This document shows positions 1-7,872 of a stretch of 64,000 nt of DNA, in pieces (position 1 is the stretch's first letter; each line of letters opens with the position of its first letter). The stretch comes from CAVWSM01 sp963757805. Its GTDB lineage: Bacteria; Actinomycetota; Actinomycetes; Jiangellales; Jiangellaceae. The position numbers were made by a program, and so were the translations under genes. The DNA lies in contig CAVWSM010000023.1 in the NCBI GenBank assembly GCA_963757805.1, forward strand, positions 62,001-126,000. Reading direction: 5' to 3'. The notes beneath the pieces were generated by a model. The model ran no database searches. It was not told the DNA's origin and saw only the letters and a program-made list of their open reading frames with translations.

Positions 1-15
1 GGAGGACCCCCAGCC

Positions 16-1263
16 GTGCACCGCGTGCGCCACGAAGTACAGGCCTTCGTGGGTGGTCTCCCCGGTGCTTTCTGGTGGGTCTGGACCTCCGCCCTGGTGT
101 CCAGCCTCGGCGGATTCGTCGTGCCGTTCCTGGCAATCTGGCTGACGGCCGAGCGCGGCCACTCCGCCACGATCGCTGGTGTTGTCGGCACAGTCTTCGG
201 CCTCGGCTCGGTGGTGGGCGCGATCGTCGGCGGAGTGAGCGCCGACCGGTGGGGCCGCCGGCCGACCGTGCTTGCGGCGCAGGTCATCGCCGCCGTGGGG
301 GTCCTCGTCATGGGCCTCGCGCCCGAGTTGCCGGTGATCCTCGCGATGGCTTTCGTCGTCGGGCTTGGGACCAACGCGACGAGACCGGCGCGCACGGCGA
401 TGATGGCCGACCTCGTCCCGGCAATCGACCGTGTCCGGGCGTTCTCGCTCAACTACTGGGCGATCAACCTCGGCTTCGCCTTCGCGACCGTTGTCGCGGG
501 TGTGCTCGCGGGTGTTTCGTACCAGCTGCTGTTCTTCGGAAACGCGATCGCCCTCCTGCTTTGCGCGGCCGTCGTGTACCTGCGCGTGCCCGAGACACGG
601 CCCACTGTCAGCGCGACACCCGCAGTCGTCACGGAGAGCGGCAGCCTGCTCGATGTGTTGCGTGACCGAGTGTTCATGGTGTTCGTCGGCCTCACGTTCC
701 TGATCGCGCTCATCTTCATGCAGCACGCGACCGCGATGCCGCTGGCGATGTCCGACTCTGGGCTGTCCGCGGCTGCGTTCGGCACCGTCATCGCCATCAA
801 CGGGCTGCTCATCGTGCTCCTGCAGCTGCCGCTCGGGCGGATCGCCGAGCAGTTCCCGCGCTCGCGGGTGCTGGCTGTCGCCGCGGTGCTGGTCGGTGTG
901 GGCTTCGCCCTCAACAACGTCGCGAACAGCGCGGTGGCCTACGCGCTCGTCGTCTGCATCTGGACCGTCGGCGAGGTGCTCAATGCGCCAACATCGATGG
1001 CTGTCGTGGCGGACCTGTCGCCCGCGGGGATGCGCGGGAGATATCAGGGCGTGTATTCGGTGGCGTGGAGCGGTGCGGCCTTCGTGGCCCCGCTCGGCGG
1101 CGGCTGGCTCTACGACCACAGCCCGGCACTGCTCTGGGGAGCTTGCGCCGTGCTGGGGTTGGGCACGGCGGCCGGGCACCTCGCCATCAGCGGCGCACGC
1201 GGCAAGCGCATCGCCGCGCTGCGCGGCGAAGCCGAGGCCGAAGAGATTGTCGCGACAGCCTGA
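16..1263 (+). CDS. MFS transporter, drug/solute exporter type
   Basis: A 415-residue integral membrane protein of the major facilitator superfamily, predicted to move a small solute or drug across the cytoplasmic membrane. About twelve hydrophobic segments are visible in two halves joined by a hydrophilic stretch near residues 190-212. The loop after the second helix carries the family signature (SADRWGRRPT, about residues 75-84). The GTG start is chosen because GGAGG lies at positions 1-5, ten bases upstream. It ends 14 bp before the convergent YbjN gene. The substrate cannot be read from the sequence; drug export is the usual guess for this branch. Confidence 0.88.
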   Translation: MHRVRHEVQAFVGGLPGAFWWVWTSALVSSLGGFVVPFLAIWLTAERGHSATIAGVVGTVFGLGSVVGAIVGGVSADRWGRRPTVLAAQVIAAVGVLVMGLAPELPVILAMAFVVGLGTNATRPARTAMMADLVPAIDRVRAFSLNYWAINLGFAFATVVAGVLAGVSYQLLFFGNAIALLLCAAVVYLRVPETRPTVSATPAVVTESGSLLDVLRDRVFMVFVGLTFLIALIFMQHATAMPLAMSDSGLSAAAFGTVIAINGLLIVLLQLPLGRIAEQFPRSRVLAVAAVLVGVGFALNNVANSAVAYALVVCIWTVGEVLNAPTSMAVVADLSPAGMRGRYQGVYSVAWSGAAFVAPLGGGWLYDHSPALLWGACAVLGLGTAAGHLAISGARGKRIAALRGEAEAEEIVATA

Positions 1264-1277
1264 TCGGCTCAGCGGGC

Positions 1278-1772
1278 TCAGTCGGCTGGGCGCAGATGCT
1301 CGAACGCCGCCAGGTTGGCCGTGGGCTCGCCCCGGTCAAGGCGCCAGCGCCACTCCGCACGGATCGCCTCGGCGAAGCCCAGCTCGAGGATTGCGTTGAA
1401 CGACCCGTCCGCGAGCTCGAGCACCGCACCGAGCAACCGGTCCACCTCTGGCGCGTCGAGCCCAGCGAGCTGTCGGCGGCCCGTGAGCCAGATGTCACCC
1501 GCCGAGTCAAGCGTGAAGGCGACGCCGTAGGCACGGGCGTTGCGCTCCAGCAACCAGCGGTAGACCGCCTCGTGGTTCTCGTCCGGCCGCCGCGCCACGA
1601 ACGCGCCGACCGCCAGCGTGTGCTCCCCGACCACCAAGCTGCAGGTCGTCTTCTGCTTGCGCTCGCCGGGCAACGTCACCGAGAACCGCAAGTCACCCTG
1701 CTCCTCCCACTCGACGTCCATCGCGGCAAGCGCAGCGCGCAACACCTCGACCACCCGCTGGCGCTCACTCAT
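1278..1772 (-). CDS. YbjN domain-containing protein
   Basis: A 164-residue soluble protein with the YbjN / type III secretion chaperone-like fold, recognised from its overall pattern: short N-terminal helix, beta-rich core, C-terminal helix around NAILELGFAEA. Members are often encoded beside mshA in actinobacteria, and here its ATG overlaps the mshA stop by 4 nt (1769-1772), so the two are probably translationally coupled. The molecular role is unknown. No enzymatic motif is visible. Confidence 0.82.
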   Translation of the reverse strand: MSERQRVVEVLRAALAAMDVEWEEQGDLRFSVTLPGERKQKTTCSLVVGEHTLAVGAFVARRPDENHEAVYRWLLERNARAYGVAFTLDSAGDIWLTGRRQLAGLDAPEVDRLLGAVLELADGSFNAILELGFAEAIRAEWRWRLDRGEPTANLAAFEHLRPAD

Positions 1773-3067
1773 GTCGCGATTGCCAGCGCATGCCGCGGCA
1801 GCAGCCGCTCGGCCGCGGCCGCATAGGCACGTACGGTGCCCTCGGCCGTCCGCGACCAGCTGAATCGCGACGCCTGCTCCAGCGCGCCGGAGCGGAGACG
1901 CGCATGCAGCCCCGGCTCGTCCAGCACACGATGCAGCGCAGCGGCGTACAGCCTGGGGTCGTGGCCCGGGACGAGCAACCCGGAGCGCTCATCGGCAACG
2001 GCGGTGCGCAGACCGCCGACCGCCGCCGCCACGACCGGTGTCCCAGACGCCTGCGCCTCGAGGGCGACGAGCCCGAACGACTCGCTGCGCGACGGCACGA
2101 CGACGACGTCGGCGGCGCGGTACCACTGCGCGAGACGCTCACGGTCGGCCGGCGGCGCGAACCGTACGACAGAGTCGAGGCCGAGCCCCGTCACCAGCTG
2201 ACGCAACCGCGGCAAGCGTGCGGCTCCACTGCCGCTTGGCCCGCCCACGATCGCCACAAGCAACGGCCGGCGCCGATCCTGCGCACGCAACATCGCGGCC
2301 GCGCGGACCAGCACGTCGGGCGCCTTCAACGGTTGAATGCGACCGGCGAACAACAGCACCTGCGCACCATCCGGTAGACCGAGCATGCGGCGGGCCGCTA
2401 ACCGGTCGCCAGGTGCGAAGGCGGTCAGGTCTACTCCGGGGTGCACGACGCGCAACCGCGACGGGTCGGCGTCGTACAGGCCAACAAGGGCGGCAGCCTC
2501 GTCCTCGGCGTTGGCGACGAGCACGTCGGCGGCCTGCGCCAGCTCGTCCTCCCCCGCGATGCGGGTCAGCGGCTCGGGGACGTCATCGGCCGAAACCGTA
2601 CGGTTCTTGACGCGTGCAAGCGTGTGCGCCGAGTGCACCAAGGGGATGCCCCAGCGGCTCCGAACGACCAGGCCGGCCTGGCCGGACAGCCAATAGTGCG
2701 AATGCAGAACATCGAAGTAGTGCGGGCCTTGCGTTGCCTCAACCCGCATCACCGCAGCCGCGAACTCGCAGATGCGCGACTGTAGGTCGCCCTTGTCGAT
2801 GTTGCCGTACGGACCGGCTAACACGTGCCGCACCAGCACGCCGGACGGCAGGCGCACGACAGCGGGCTGGTTGCTAGCAACCCGACGGGTGAACACCTCA
2901 ACTGCGATGCCGCGTGCGACAAGCTCGCGGGACAACTCCGCCACGTAGACGTTCATCCCGCCAGCGTCACCGGATCCGGGTGCATCGAGCGGCGAGGTGT
3001 GGAGGCTGAGCATTGCCACGCGACGCGGGGCTGAGGTGCGCGTGGTGTCGACGCCGTACGTCGTCAT
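1769..3067 (-). CDS. mshA: D-inositol 3-phosphate glycosyltransferase (mycothiol step 1)
   Basis: A GT4-family retaining glycosyltransferase that transfers N-acetylglucosamine from UDP-GlcNAc to inositol 3-phosphate, the first committed step of mycothiol synthesis in the cytoplasm. Counting from the ATG at 3067 (432 aa) the acceptor loop GDAGGMNVYV lies at about 33-42, HSHYWLSG at about 122-129, the donor-site GRIQPLK at about 242 and the EX7E-type motif SESFGLVALEAQ at about 328-339. An alternative ATG at 3097 adds ten residues. I favour 3067 because GGGAGAGGGG lies just upstream of it. Its stop overlaps the YbjN start. Presence of mshA marks the organism as a mycothiol producer. Confidence 0.92.
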   Translation of the reverse strand: MTTYGVDTTRTSAPRRVAMLSLHTSPLDAPGSGDAGGMNVYVAELSRELVARGIAVEVFTRRVASNQPAVVRLPSGVLVRHVLAGPYGNIDKGDLQSRICEFAAAVMRVEATQGPHYFDVLHSHYWLSGQAGLVVRSRWGIPLVHSAHTLARVKNRTVSADDVPEPLTRIAGEDELAQAADVLVANAEDEAAALVGLYDADPSRLRVVHPGVDLTAFAPGDRLAARRMLGLPDGAQVLLFAGRIQPLKAPDVLVRAAAMLRAQDRRRPLLVAIVGGPSGSGAARLPRLRQLVTGLGLDSVVRFAPPADRERLAQWYRAADVVVVPSRSESFGLVALEAQASGTPVVAAAVGGLRTAVADERSGLLVPGHDPRLYAAALHRVLDEPGLHARLRSGALEQASRFSWSRTAEGTVRAYAAAAERLLPRHALAIAT

Positions 3068-3108
3068 CGGTGCCCCTCTCCCGCTCCTGTCCACCATCGA
3101 GACTGCCT

Positions 3109-3127
3109 CACGTTGTCAAACAACGTG
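3109..3127. promoter_or_regulatory. perfect 8-3-8 palindrome upstream of mshA
   Basis: CACGTTGT-CAA-ACAACGTG is a perfect inverted repeat in the 46-76 bp gap between the ArsR-family gene stop (3144) and the mshA start. It is the right size for a dimeric repressor and lies 12-42 bp upstream of the two possible mshA starts. The neighbouring ArsR-type regulator is one candidate ligand, but that is inference. A 3-nt loop makes a stable RNA hairpin less likely than a DNA operator. Confidence 0.45.
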
Positions 3128-3143
3128 CGGGCAAGGATCGACG

Positions 3144-3773
3144 TCAGGTGACCCGCGGAGTGACGAACATCGCGGCATCGATCAGCCGGGACTCGCCCAC
3201 CGGCTCGTCGACGCGGGTGCGGTGCAGGAAGGGGTGGATCACCTCTTCGATAGCCCCACGGAGCCGCAAGAGCTCATCTTCGGTGAGCCGGAGCACGTGC
3301 TGGCTGACCCACGCCGCGGCCACCCACTCGGCTGGCTCGTCCACAGCGAACTTCAGGAACCGCTCCACATGGGCCGCTGCGGTGCCCGTGACACCGCGGA
3401 CAAGCCGGAGGTAGGCCCCGCGAGTCAGGTGCGACTCCTCGTCGAGCTCGAACGTGAACTCGTAGGCCGTGGCCCGCCACTCGTGCTCGCGAGCGTCGTC
3501 CCGGGGGGCGGCGGAGACGACGTAGCCGTACTTGGCGAGATGGCGAAGGTGATAGCTGCAGGCATTGGGGGTGAGCCCGGTCAGCTGCGCACATTCGGTG
3601 GCCGTGGCCGGCCCCTCGGTGGTGAGTCGCAAGAGCATCTGCAACCGGGCCGGGTGCGCGAGCGCCTTCATGGTCCTGGTGTCGGTGACGATGCGCCGAT
3701 CGGCCGGGTGGTCGTCGGTGTGCGGGGAGGCGTTGTCGGCCACGTCGTCGTTCGGCGGGCTCAGAGCAGGCAT
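3144..3773 (-). CDS. ArsR-family winged-helix transcriptional regulator
   Basis: A 209-residue DNA-binding protein. The N-terminal 33 residues are polar and disordered-looking. A helix-turn-helix of ArsR type follows (ALAHPARLQMLLRL near 37-50, then LTGLTPNACSYHLRHLAKYG near 65-84). The C-terminal half is a separate domain of the kind seen in larger ArsR-like regulators of transporters. No conserved cysteine metal site is visible, so metal sensing is not supported. A -10-like TAGACT (3780-3785, minus strand) ends 6 nt before the ATG, and no Shine-Dalgarno is seen, which suggests a leaderless transcript. Confidence 0.8.
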   Translation of the reverse strand: MPALSPPNDDVADNASPHTDDHPADRRIVTDTRTMKALAHPARLQMLLRLTTEGPATATECAQLTGLTPNACSYHLRHLAKYGYVVSAAPRDDAREHEWRATAYEFTFELDEESHLTRGAYLRLVRGVTGTAAAHVERFLKFAVDEPAEWVAAAWVSQHVLRLTEDELLRLRGAIEEVIHPFLHRTRVDEPVGESRLIDAAMFVTPRVT

Positions 3774-3897
3774 GCGGGAAGTCTAGGGGAGGAGATCATT
3801 TGTACGGTCTGTGGTTACTCGTCATGCAATCGGCCCATTGGCCCCACGGCCTGGCCGCGCATCCAGGCGCTACCCCTGCCGGGCGAGTCTGCGGTCG

Positions 3898-3909
3898 TAG
3901 GCTCGCCTC
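3898..3909 (+). promoter_or_regulatory. -10 box and leaderless start of the macrodomain gene
   Basis: TAGGCT at 3898-3903 is followed after 6 nt by the GTG start at 3910, with no Shine-Dalgarno. The spacing is that of an actinobacterial leaderless promoter, in which transcription begins at the start codon. No clear -35 box is seen. The divergent ArsR gene has the mirror arrangement at 3780-3785. Confidence 0.4.
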
Positions 3910-4440
3910 GTGATCGAACTCACGTTCATCAAGGGCGACATCACCGCCCAGGACGTCGATGCGGTGGTCAACGCAGCCAACTCCGGGATGCGCGGAGGCG
4001 GTGGCGTGGATGGGGCGATCCACCGGCGGGGCGGGCCGGACGTCCTCGAAGACTGCATCCGGCGGTTTCCAGATGGCTTGGCCACCGGTCGCGCGGGCTG
4101 GACGACAGCGGGTGACCTACCGGCGCAGTGGGTGATCCACGTCGTCGGCCCCAACCACCGGGCCGGGCAGCGTGACCCCGAGCTGCTGGCCTCGTGCTAC
4201 CGCGAGGCGCTGCAGGTCGCCGACGAGCTGGGCGTACGCACATTGGCGCTGCCGGCGGTGTCCGCCGGGATCTACGGATGGCCGCTGGACGACGCCGCCC
4301 GGATCGCTGTCACCACGGTGGCGGAGACGACGAGCGGTGTCGACGAGGCACGCTTCGTGCTGTTCTCCGACGACACGTACGACGCGTTCGTCCGTGCCGC
4401 CCGGGACGCCGGCCTGTCTGTGAAAGGTGGGCCGGAATGA
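3910..4440 (+). CDS. macrodomain protein, ADP-ribosyl hydrolase type
   Basis: A 176-residue macrodomain of the MacroD/YmdB type, predicted to bind ADP-ribose and to deacetylate O-acetyl-ADP-ribose or remove ADP-ribose from protein side chains. Visible motifs are IKGDIT (residues 7-12), the catalytic-loop segment VVNAANSGMRGGGGVDGAIH (18-37) with the conserved Asn-Ala-Ala-Asn, and the second loop LPAVSAGIYGWP (117-128). Its TGA (4438-4440) overlaps the ATG of a short frame inside a dispersed repeat (4434-4586). No ADP-ribosyltransferase partner is adjacent. Confidence 0.9.
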   Translation: MIELTFIKGDITAQDVDAVVNAANSGMRGGGGVDGAIHRRGGPDVLEDCIRRFPDGLATGRAGWTTAGDLPAQWVIHVVGPNHRAGQRDPELLASCYREALQVADELGVRTLALPAVSAGIYGWPLDDAARIAVTTVAETTSGVDEARFVLFSDDTYDAFVRAARDAGLSVKGGPE

Positions 4441-4481
4441 CCACGTCCAGCAGGTTCTGCCCCGCACTGACAGGCATGTAG
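4437..4481 (+). CDS. putative 14-residue small ORF (MTTSSRFCPALTGM)
   Basis: A 14-codon frame in the left arm of the repeat. Its ATG overlaps the TGA of the macrodomain gene (ATGA), which would allow reinitiation. It matches the peptides of the two other copies (4515-4583 minus and 15598-15648 plus) in MTTSSR...PA..G. Expression is unproven and the match could simply reflect DNA-level repeat identity. Confidence 0.25.
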   Translation: MTTSSRFCPALTGM

Positions 4482-4514
4482 CCCTGTCACGGCGAGGTAA
4501 GTCCTGGCGGTGGC

Positions 4515-4583
4515 CTAGCGCGACTTGCGACGACGCCGCGAAAGTCCTGGTGGCGCAGGGGAAACCCTGCTGGACGTGGTCAT
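4515..4583 (-). CDS. putative 22-residue small ORF (MTTSSRVSPAPPGL...)
   Basis: A 22-codon frame in the right arm of the repeat on the minus strand, beginning 13 nt after the stop of the AlaX gene and preceded by a G-rich GCGGGGGCGCGGGA. The peptide begins MTTSSRVSPAPPGL and ends in a basic tail (SRRRRKSR). It is longer than the other two copies. Coding status is inferred only from the shared frame and a synonymous-leaning difference pattern. Confidence 0.25.
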   Translation of the reverse strand: MTTSSRVSPAPPGLSRRRRKSR

Positions 4584-4596
4584 TCCCGCGCCCCCG

Positions 4597-5337
4597 CTAG
4601 TCCGATACGCGGATGCGCACGCGCCGGAACGCCTTCCCCTTGTTCTCGATCTTGACGACATCGATGCGGCCGATCTGACGGGTCGAGCCGACGTGCGTGC
4701 CTCCGTCGGCCTGCAGGTCGAGCCCGTCGATGTCCACGATGCGTACGACCTCGAGATCAGGCGGCAGCAGATCTGTGGCGGTGCGCAGCAGCGTGGGGAT
4801 GGCGTACGCCTGATCGCGGGGCAGCACCGACACGGCGATCGCCCGGTCGGCGTGAACTTCGACGTTGCACGCGTCGGCGAGCGTCTCCTTGAGGCCGGTG
4901 GGCACCTCGGGCAGCGGGAAGTCCAATCGGCCCTCGCCCGGCTCCATGTTGCTGCTGGTGACGAGCACCCCCAGGTCGCGGAACACGACACCACCGAGCA
5001 GGTGCAGTGCCGAATGTGTGCGCATCAGGATCGAACGGCGCTCGTCGTCGAGGGCGCCGCGGACCGCCGTGCCAGGAGGCGGCAGCGGGTCATCCTCGTG
5101 CGGCACAAGCCAAAGGTCGTCCCCCTTGCGGCTGCCGACGATGCGGGTCTGCACCCCGCCCCAGATCAGCACACCGTGGTCCGGCGGCTGGCCGCCACCG
5201 CCGGGGTAAAAGGCCGACCGGTCGAGCACCAGGCCTTGCTCGCGATCGGCGGCGAGCACGGTCGCGTCCCAGCTGCGCAGCGTCTGGTCGTCGAGCTCGA
5301 GGCGGTGCGTGCGGCCGTGGCGGTCGTGGGCGCTCAT
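4597..5337 (-). CDS. alanyl-tRNA editing protein, AlaX-like
   Basis: A 246-residue homologue of the AlaRS editing domain, predicted to hydrolyse mischarged Ser- or Gly-tRNA(Ala) in trans. The N-terminal part has the FYPGGGGQPPDHG glycine-rich motif (about 43-55) found in AlaX-II and AlaRS. The zinc-site helix is RTHSALHLL (about 106-114) with HxxxH. The second metal motif is DGGTHVGSTRQIG (about 211-223), where the usual Cys is replaced. Its start overlaps the stop of the upstream hydrolase by 4 nt (5334-5337), so it is the last gene of a coupled three-gene unit with that hydrolase and DUF2516. Confidence 0.85.
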   Translation of the reverse strand: MSAHDRHGRTHRLELDDQTLRSWDATVLAADREQGLVLDRSAFYPGGGGQPPDHGVLIWGGVQTRIVGSRKGDDLWLVPHEDDPLPPPGTAVRGALDDERRSILMRTHSALHLLGGVVFRDLGVLVTSSNMEPGEGRLDFPLPEVPTGLKETLADACNVEVHADRAIAVSVLPRDQAYAIPTLLRTATDLLPPDLEVVRIVDIDGLDLQADGGTHVGSTRQIGRIDVVKIENKGKAFRRVRIRVSD

Positions 5338-6065
5338 GCGAGATCTCCTTCAGGTGCAAGAAAGCTGGAGACGAGCTCGCGCACCCGCGATCGGTGCGCC
5401 CAGAGCAGCCCGCCGGGGGGCAGGATCTCCAGCGTCGCGTTCGGGAGCTTGTCAGCGAGGTCGCGGGAAGCAGAAACGGGGTGCGCCGGATCATCCTGTT
5501 GCGCGAGCACGAGGACGGGTACGTCGACATACGCCAGGCGGTCGGAGTCTGGCAGCGGCGCGTCGGCCGCGAGGCCGCGCAGGGTGTCCGCGACAGCCCA
5601 CCCCTCCAGTGTCGAGGCGTGCGAAGAGGCCCATCGCCGCAGCTCGATCGAGGGAGCGGCGCCGGTCTCCTCCGCCAGCAGGGTTGCACTCTGGCCTGAG
5701 TCAAGCGCGTCCGCGAGCGTTGTGAGCCGCGCGACGGAGGGCAGAGCAGGCAGCGCCAGCACGGCCTTGCTGAGCAGGCCGGGCTCGTCGACGAGCAGGC
5801 GGGCCACAACCGCCGCGCCGAGGGAGATGCCGAACGCCTGCGTGGCCGCGACTGCCGCCGCCGAGTCCCGGACAAGCCGACTGATGGCGACGTAGGTCGG
5901 AGTGGCGAGCGGCGGCGACTTGCCGTACCCAGGCAGGTGCACGAAGACTCGCGAGCCGATGACACCGCCGCCGAAGGGCCGGGTTGTCGCGATCGAGCCT
6001 GTCGCCCCGTGCACGAAAATGGTGACCGGCTTGCCGCGCCCGGTGGTGACGAGCTCGAGGCTCAC
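5334..6065 (-). CDS. alpha/beta hydrolase
   Basis: A 243-residue alpha/beta-hydrolase fold protein. The oxyanion region is VHGATGS (about 18-24), the nucleophile elbow is GISLGAA (about 79-85, Ser), and a C-terminal acid (QQDDPAHPVS) precedes a likely His near AHRSR. The substrate is not indicated. It overlaps its neighbours by 4 nt on both sides (DUF2516 at 6062-6065, AlaX at 5334-5337), so all three are probably one operon. Confidence 0.8.
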   Translation of the reverse strand: MSLELVTTGRGKPVTIFVHGATGSIATTRPFGGGVIGSRVFVHLPGYGKSPPLATPTYVAISRLVRDSAAAVAATQAFGISLGAAVVARLLVDEPGLLSKAVLALPALPSVARLTTLADALDSGQSATLLAEETGAAPSIELRRWASSHASTLEGWAVADTLRGLAADAPLPDSDRLAYVDVPVLVLAQQDDPAHPVSASRDLADKLPNATLEILPPGGLLWAHRSRVRELVSSFLAPEGDLA

Positions 6066-6409
6066 CAGGGGCCGTAGGGACCCATCTGGCTGCCCCGCCC
6101 ACCGCGGCCACCCTCGACCTGCTTGACGGCGGGTCGGACGTCGACCAGGTAGATGATCGCGGCGGCGACGCCCGCAAGATTGAGGAAGTTGAGCGGGTAG
6201 AAAATGACGATCTGGACCACGAGCGCGAATCCGAGGATTGCCCCCCAGATCGGCTTGGTCAGCTTCCCAGCAGCAGGGTAGGCGTCGGTGCGGTGCCGCA
6301 GGGCATCAACCAGTGCCCAGATCTTGACACCGAGCGCGACAACGAGCAGCCCGAGCGTGAGAAGGTTCTGGATTCCGCCGAAGAATTCCACGCCGTCCAG
6401 CGTACGCAA
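6062..6409 (-). CDS. DUF2516 family membrane protein
   Basis: A 115-residue protein with two or three hydrophobic segments (residues 13-33, 51-72 and 75-90), a Pro-rich turn between them (AYPAAGKLTKP) and a Gly-rich tail. The pattern matches DUF2516, a small actinobacterial membrane family of unknown function. It heads the 4-nt-overlapping unit with the hydrolase and AlaX. Confidence 0.82.
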   Translation of the reverse strand: MRTLDGVEFFGGIQNLLTLGLLVVALGVKIWALVDALRHRTDAYPAAGKLTKPIWGAILGFALVVQIVIFYPLNFLNLAGVAAAIIYLVDVRPAVKQVEGGRGGRGSQMGPYGPW

Positions 6410-6444
6410 CCGATCGCGTTTGCGTCAGACCGCGGGCTTGCGGA

Positions 6445-7392
6445 TCAGCCGGCGAGGACCGCGCGCACCTCCCCGACCTGCTGGCCGCCGCCGAGTAGGA
6501 CATAACGGCCAACCTCGTCGAGCACGGGTGCTGCCACACCCAGCCGGCGCATCGTCGCGACAGCGAGGACCGGGACCACTCGCTGCGACCCATCGGCGAC
6601 CTTGAGGGCGAGCGACCGGCCGTCCGGCAGCGCGGCGGCGAAGACCCCCTCGGCGCCACCCTTGGCGACCAGACCTGGGATGCCGCGGATGAGGCGTGCC
6701 TCGTGGTGTCGGGTGCCGCTCGTCCATTCGGGGTGTAGCTGGATCGCACGGACCACGCGCGCGGCCGCGCTGCCGCTCGGGGCCAGCGCCAGCGTGCGGA
6801 ACGCGGTCGCCAGGCCGAGCAACGCCGTCGACAGGACGGGAGCACCACAGCCGTCCACTCCGACGTGTGCGGTGGGGGTCTCGGTGAGCCCGGCAAACGT
6901 CTGGGCGATCACCTGCTGCAGCGGATGCTGCGGGTCGCGATAGGTGTTCAGCGGCCAGTCGTTCGCGACACAGGTGGCAAGCATCGCGGCGTGCTTGCCC
7001 GAGCAGTTCATGGCGATGCGGCTCGGCTTGGCTCCGCTACGCACGTACTCCAGCCGGGCCTGCTCGTCGAGCGGCCATTCCGGGGGTGTCTGCAGTGCAG
7101 TCTCGTCAAGCCCGGCGCTGGCGAGGATGCGCCGTACCCCGTCGAGGTGGAAGTCCTCCCCGCTGTGGCTCGCGGCCGCGAGCGCCAGCAGCTCATCGTC
7201 GAGGTCGAGACCGGAGTCCACCATCGCTGCGGCCTGGATCGGCTTGTTGCTCGATCGGGGCATGACCGACGCTGCCGGGTCGCCGACGGAGAATGCAACG
7301 GACCCATCCGCCGCCAGTGCGACGACCGTGCCGAAGTGCCGCCCCTCGATGAACCCGGACCGGACCACCTCTGCCACCAGCTCGTACGTCAC
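6445..7392 (-). CDS. asparaginase (L-asparaginase II family)
   Basis: A 315-residue protein of the thermolabile asparaginase II family found in rhizobia and actinobacteria, unrelated to the classical type I/II fold, predicted to hydrolyse L-asparagine to aspartate and ammonia. Recognisable blocks are RSSNKPIQAAAMV (near 51-63), ASHSGEDFHLDG (near 77-88), NCSGKHAAMLATC (near 132-144) and GVDGCGAPV (near 175-183), which carry the Ser-Lys pairs and Cys-His residues typical of the family. I chose the GTG at 7392 because it places VTYELVAEVVRSG at the N-terminus as in relatives. It is divergent from dtd with a 45-bp gap. Confidence 0.85.
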   Translation of the reverse strand: MTYELVAEVVRSGFIEGRHFGTVVALAADGSVAFSVGDPAASVMPRSSNKPIQAAAMVDSGLDLDDELLALAAASHSGEDFHLDGVRRILASAGLDETALQTPPEWPLDEQARLEYVRSGAKPSRIAMNCSGKHAAMLATCVANDWPLNTYRDPQHPLQQVIAQTFAGLTETPTAHVGVDGCGAPVLSTALLGLATAFRTLALAPSGSAAARVVRAIQLHPEWTSGTRHHEARLIRGIPGLVAKGGAEGVFAAALPDGRSLALKVADGSQRVVPVLAVATMRRLGVAAPVLDEVGRYVLLGGGQQVGEVRAVLAG

Positions 7393-7437
7393 GAGCCGGG
7401 AGCCTACGTGCCGGGTCGACTGGCAGGATCGAGCGCC

Positions 7438-7872
7438 ATGCGAGCAGTCGTGCAGCGCGTCGCGTCGGCATCGGTGACCGTCGACGGCCAGGTCGTCGAC
7501 GCGATCCACCGACCCGGATTGCTGGTGCTGGTCGGTGTGACGCACGACGACACGCGAGCGCAGGCCGAATGGCTCGCGCGCAAGGTGTGGGAGCTGCGCA
7601 TCCTCGACGGCGAGCGGTCCTGCTCCGACATTGGCGCGCCTCTGCTGGTGGTCAGCCAGTTCACGCTGTATGCCGACCTGCGCAAGGGGCGCCGCCCGTC
7701 GTGGTCGGCTGCAGCTCCAGGCTCGATCGCCGAGCCACTCGTGGATGCCGTGGTGGGCGCGCTGCGGTCGTACGGTGCCGAGGTCGCGACCGGCGTGTTC
7801 GGCGCGATGATGCAGGTGGCGCTGGTCAACGACGGTCCGGTCACCCTCGTGCTGGACTCGCCCCCCGCCTAG
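7438..7872 (+). CDS. dtd: D-aminoacyl-tRNA deacylase
   Basis: A 144-residue DTD-fold protein that removes D-amino acids, and Gly from tRNA(Ala), from mischarged tRNA. It begins with the canonical MRAVVQRV and contains both active-site signatures: SQFTLYAD (residues 78-85) and NDGPVT (131-136, the cross-subunit Gly-Pro motif). Length is normal. With AlaX at 4597-5337 this is the second trans-editing factor in the first 8 kb. The stop overlaps a dispersed stem-loop repeat at 7870-7920. Confidence 0.95.
   Translation: MRAVVQRVASASVTVDGQVVDAIHRPGLLVLVGVTHDDTRAQAEWLARKVWELRILDGERSCSDIGAPLLVVSQFTLYADLRKGRRPSWSAAAPGSIAEPLVDAVVGALRSYGAEVATGVFGAMMQVALVNDGPVTLVLDSPPA

Larger units (their letters stand above)
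4434..4586. repeat. inverted pair of MTTSSR-type 3'-end repeats
   Basis: The gap between two convergent genes is bounded by a perfect 21-bp inverted repeat, 4434-4454 against 4566-4586, starting GGAATGACCACGTCC. A diverged third copy lies at 15594-15675. Between the arms are a TGACAGG/CCTGTCA hairpin (4468-4489) and two direct repeats AAGTCCTGGYGG (near 4501 and 4544). In each arm the repeat supplies an ATG for a short reading frame. It could act as a bidirectional terminator, a small mobile element or a pair of small genes. No flanking target duplication was found. Confidence 0.7.

Noticed and set aside
4434..4586. A classical MITE with terminal inverted repeats
   Set aside because: No target duplication flanks it, and the third copy (15594-15675) is a single half without an inverted partner, so a transposed 153-bp unit is not supported.
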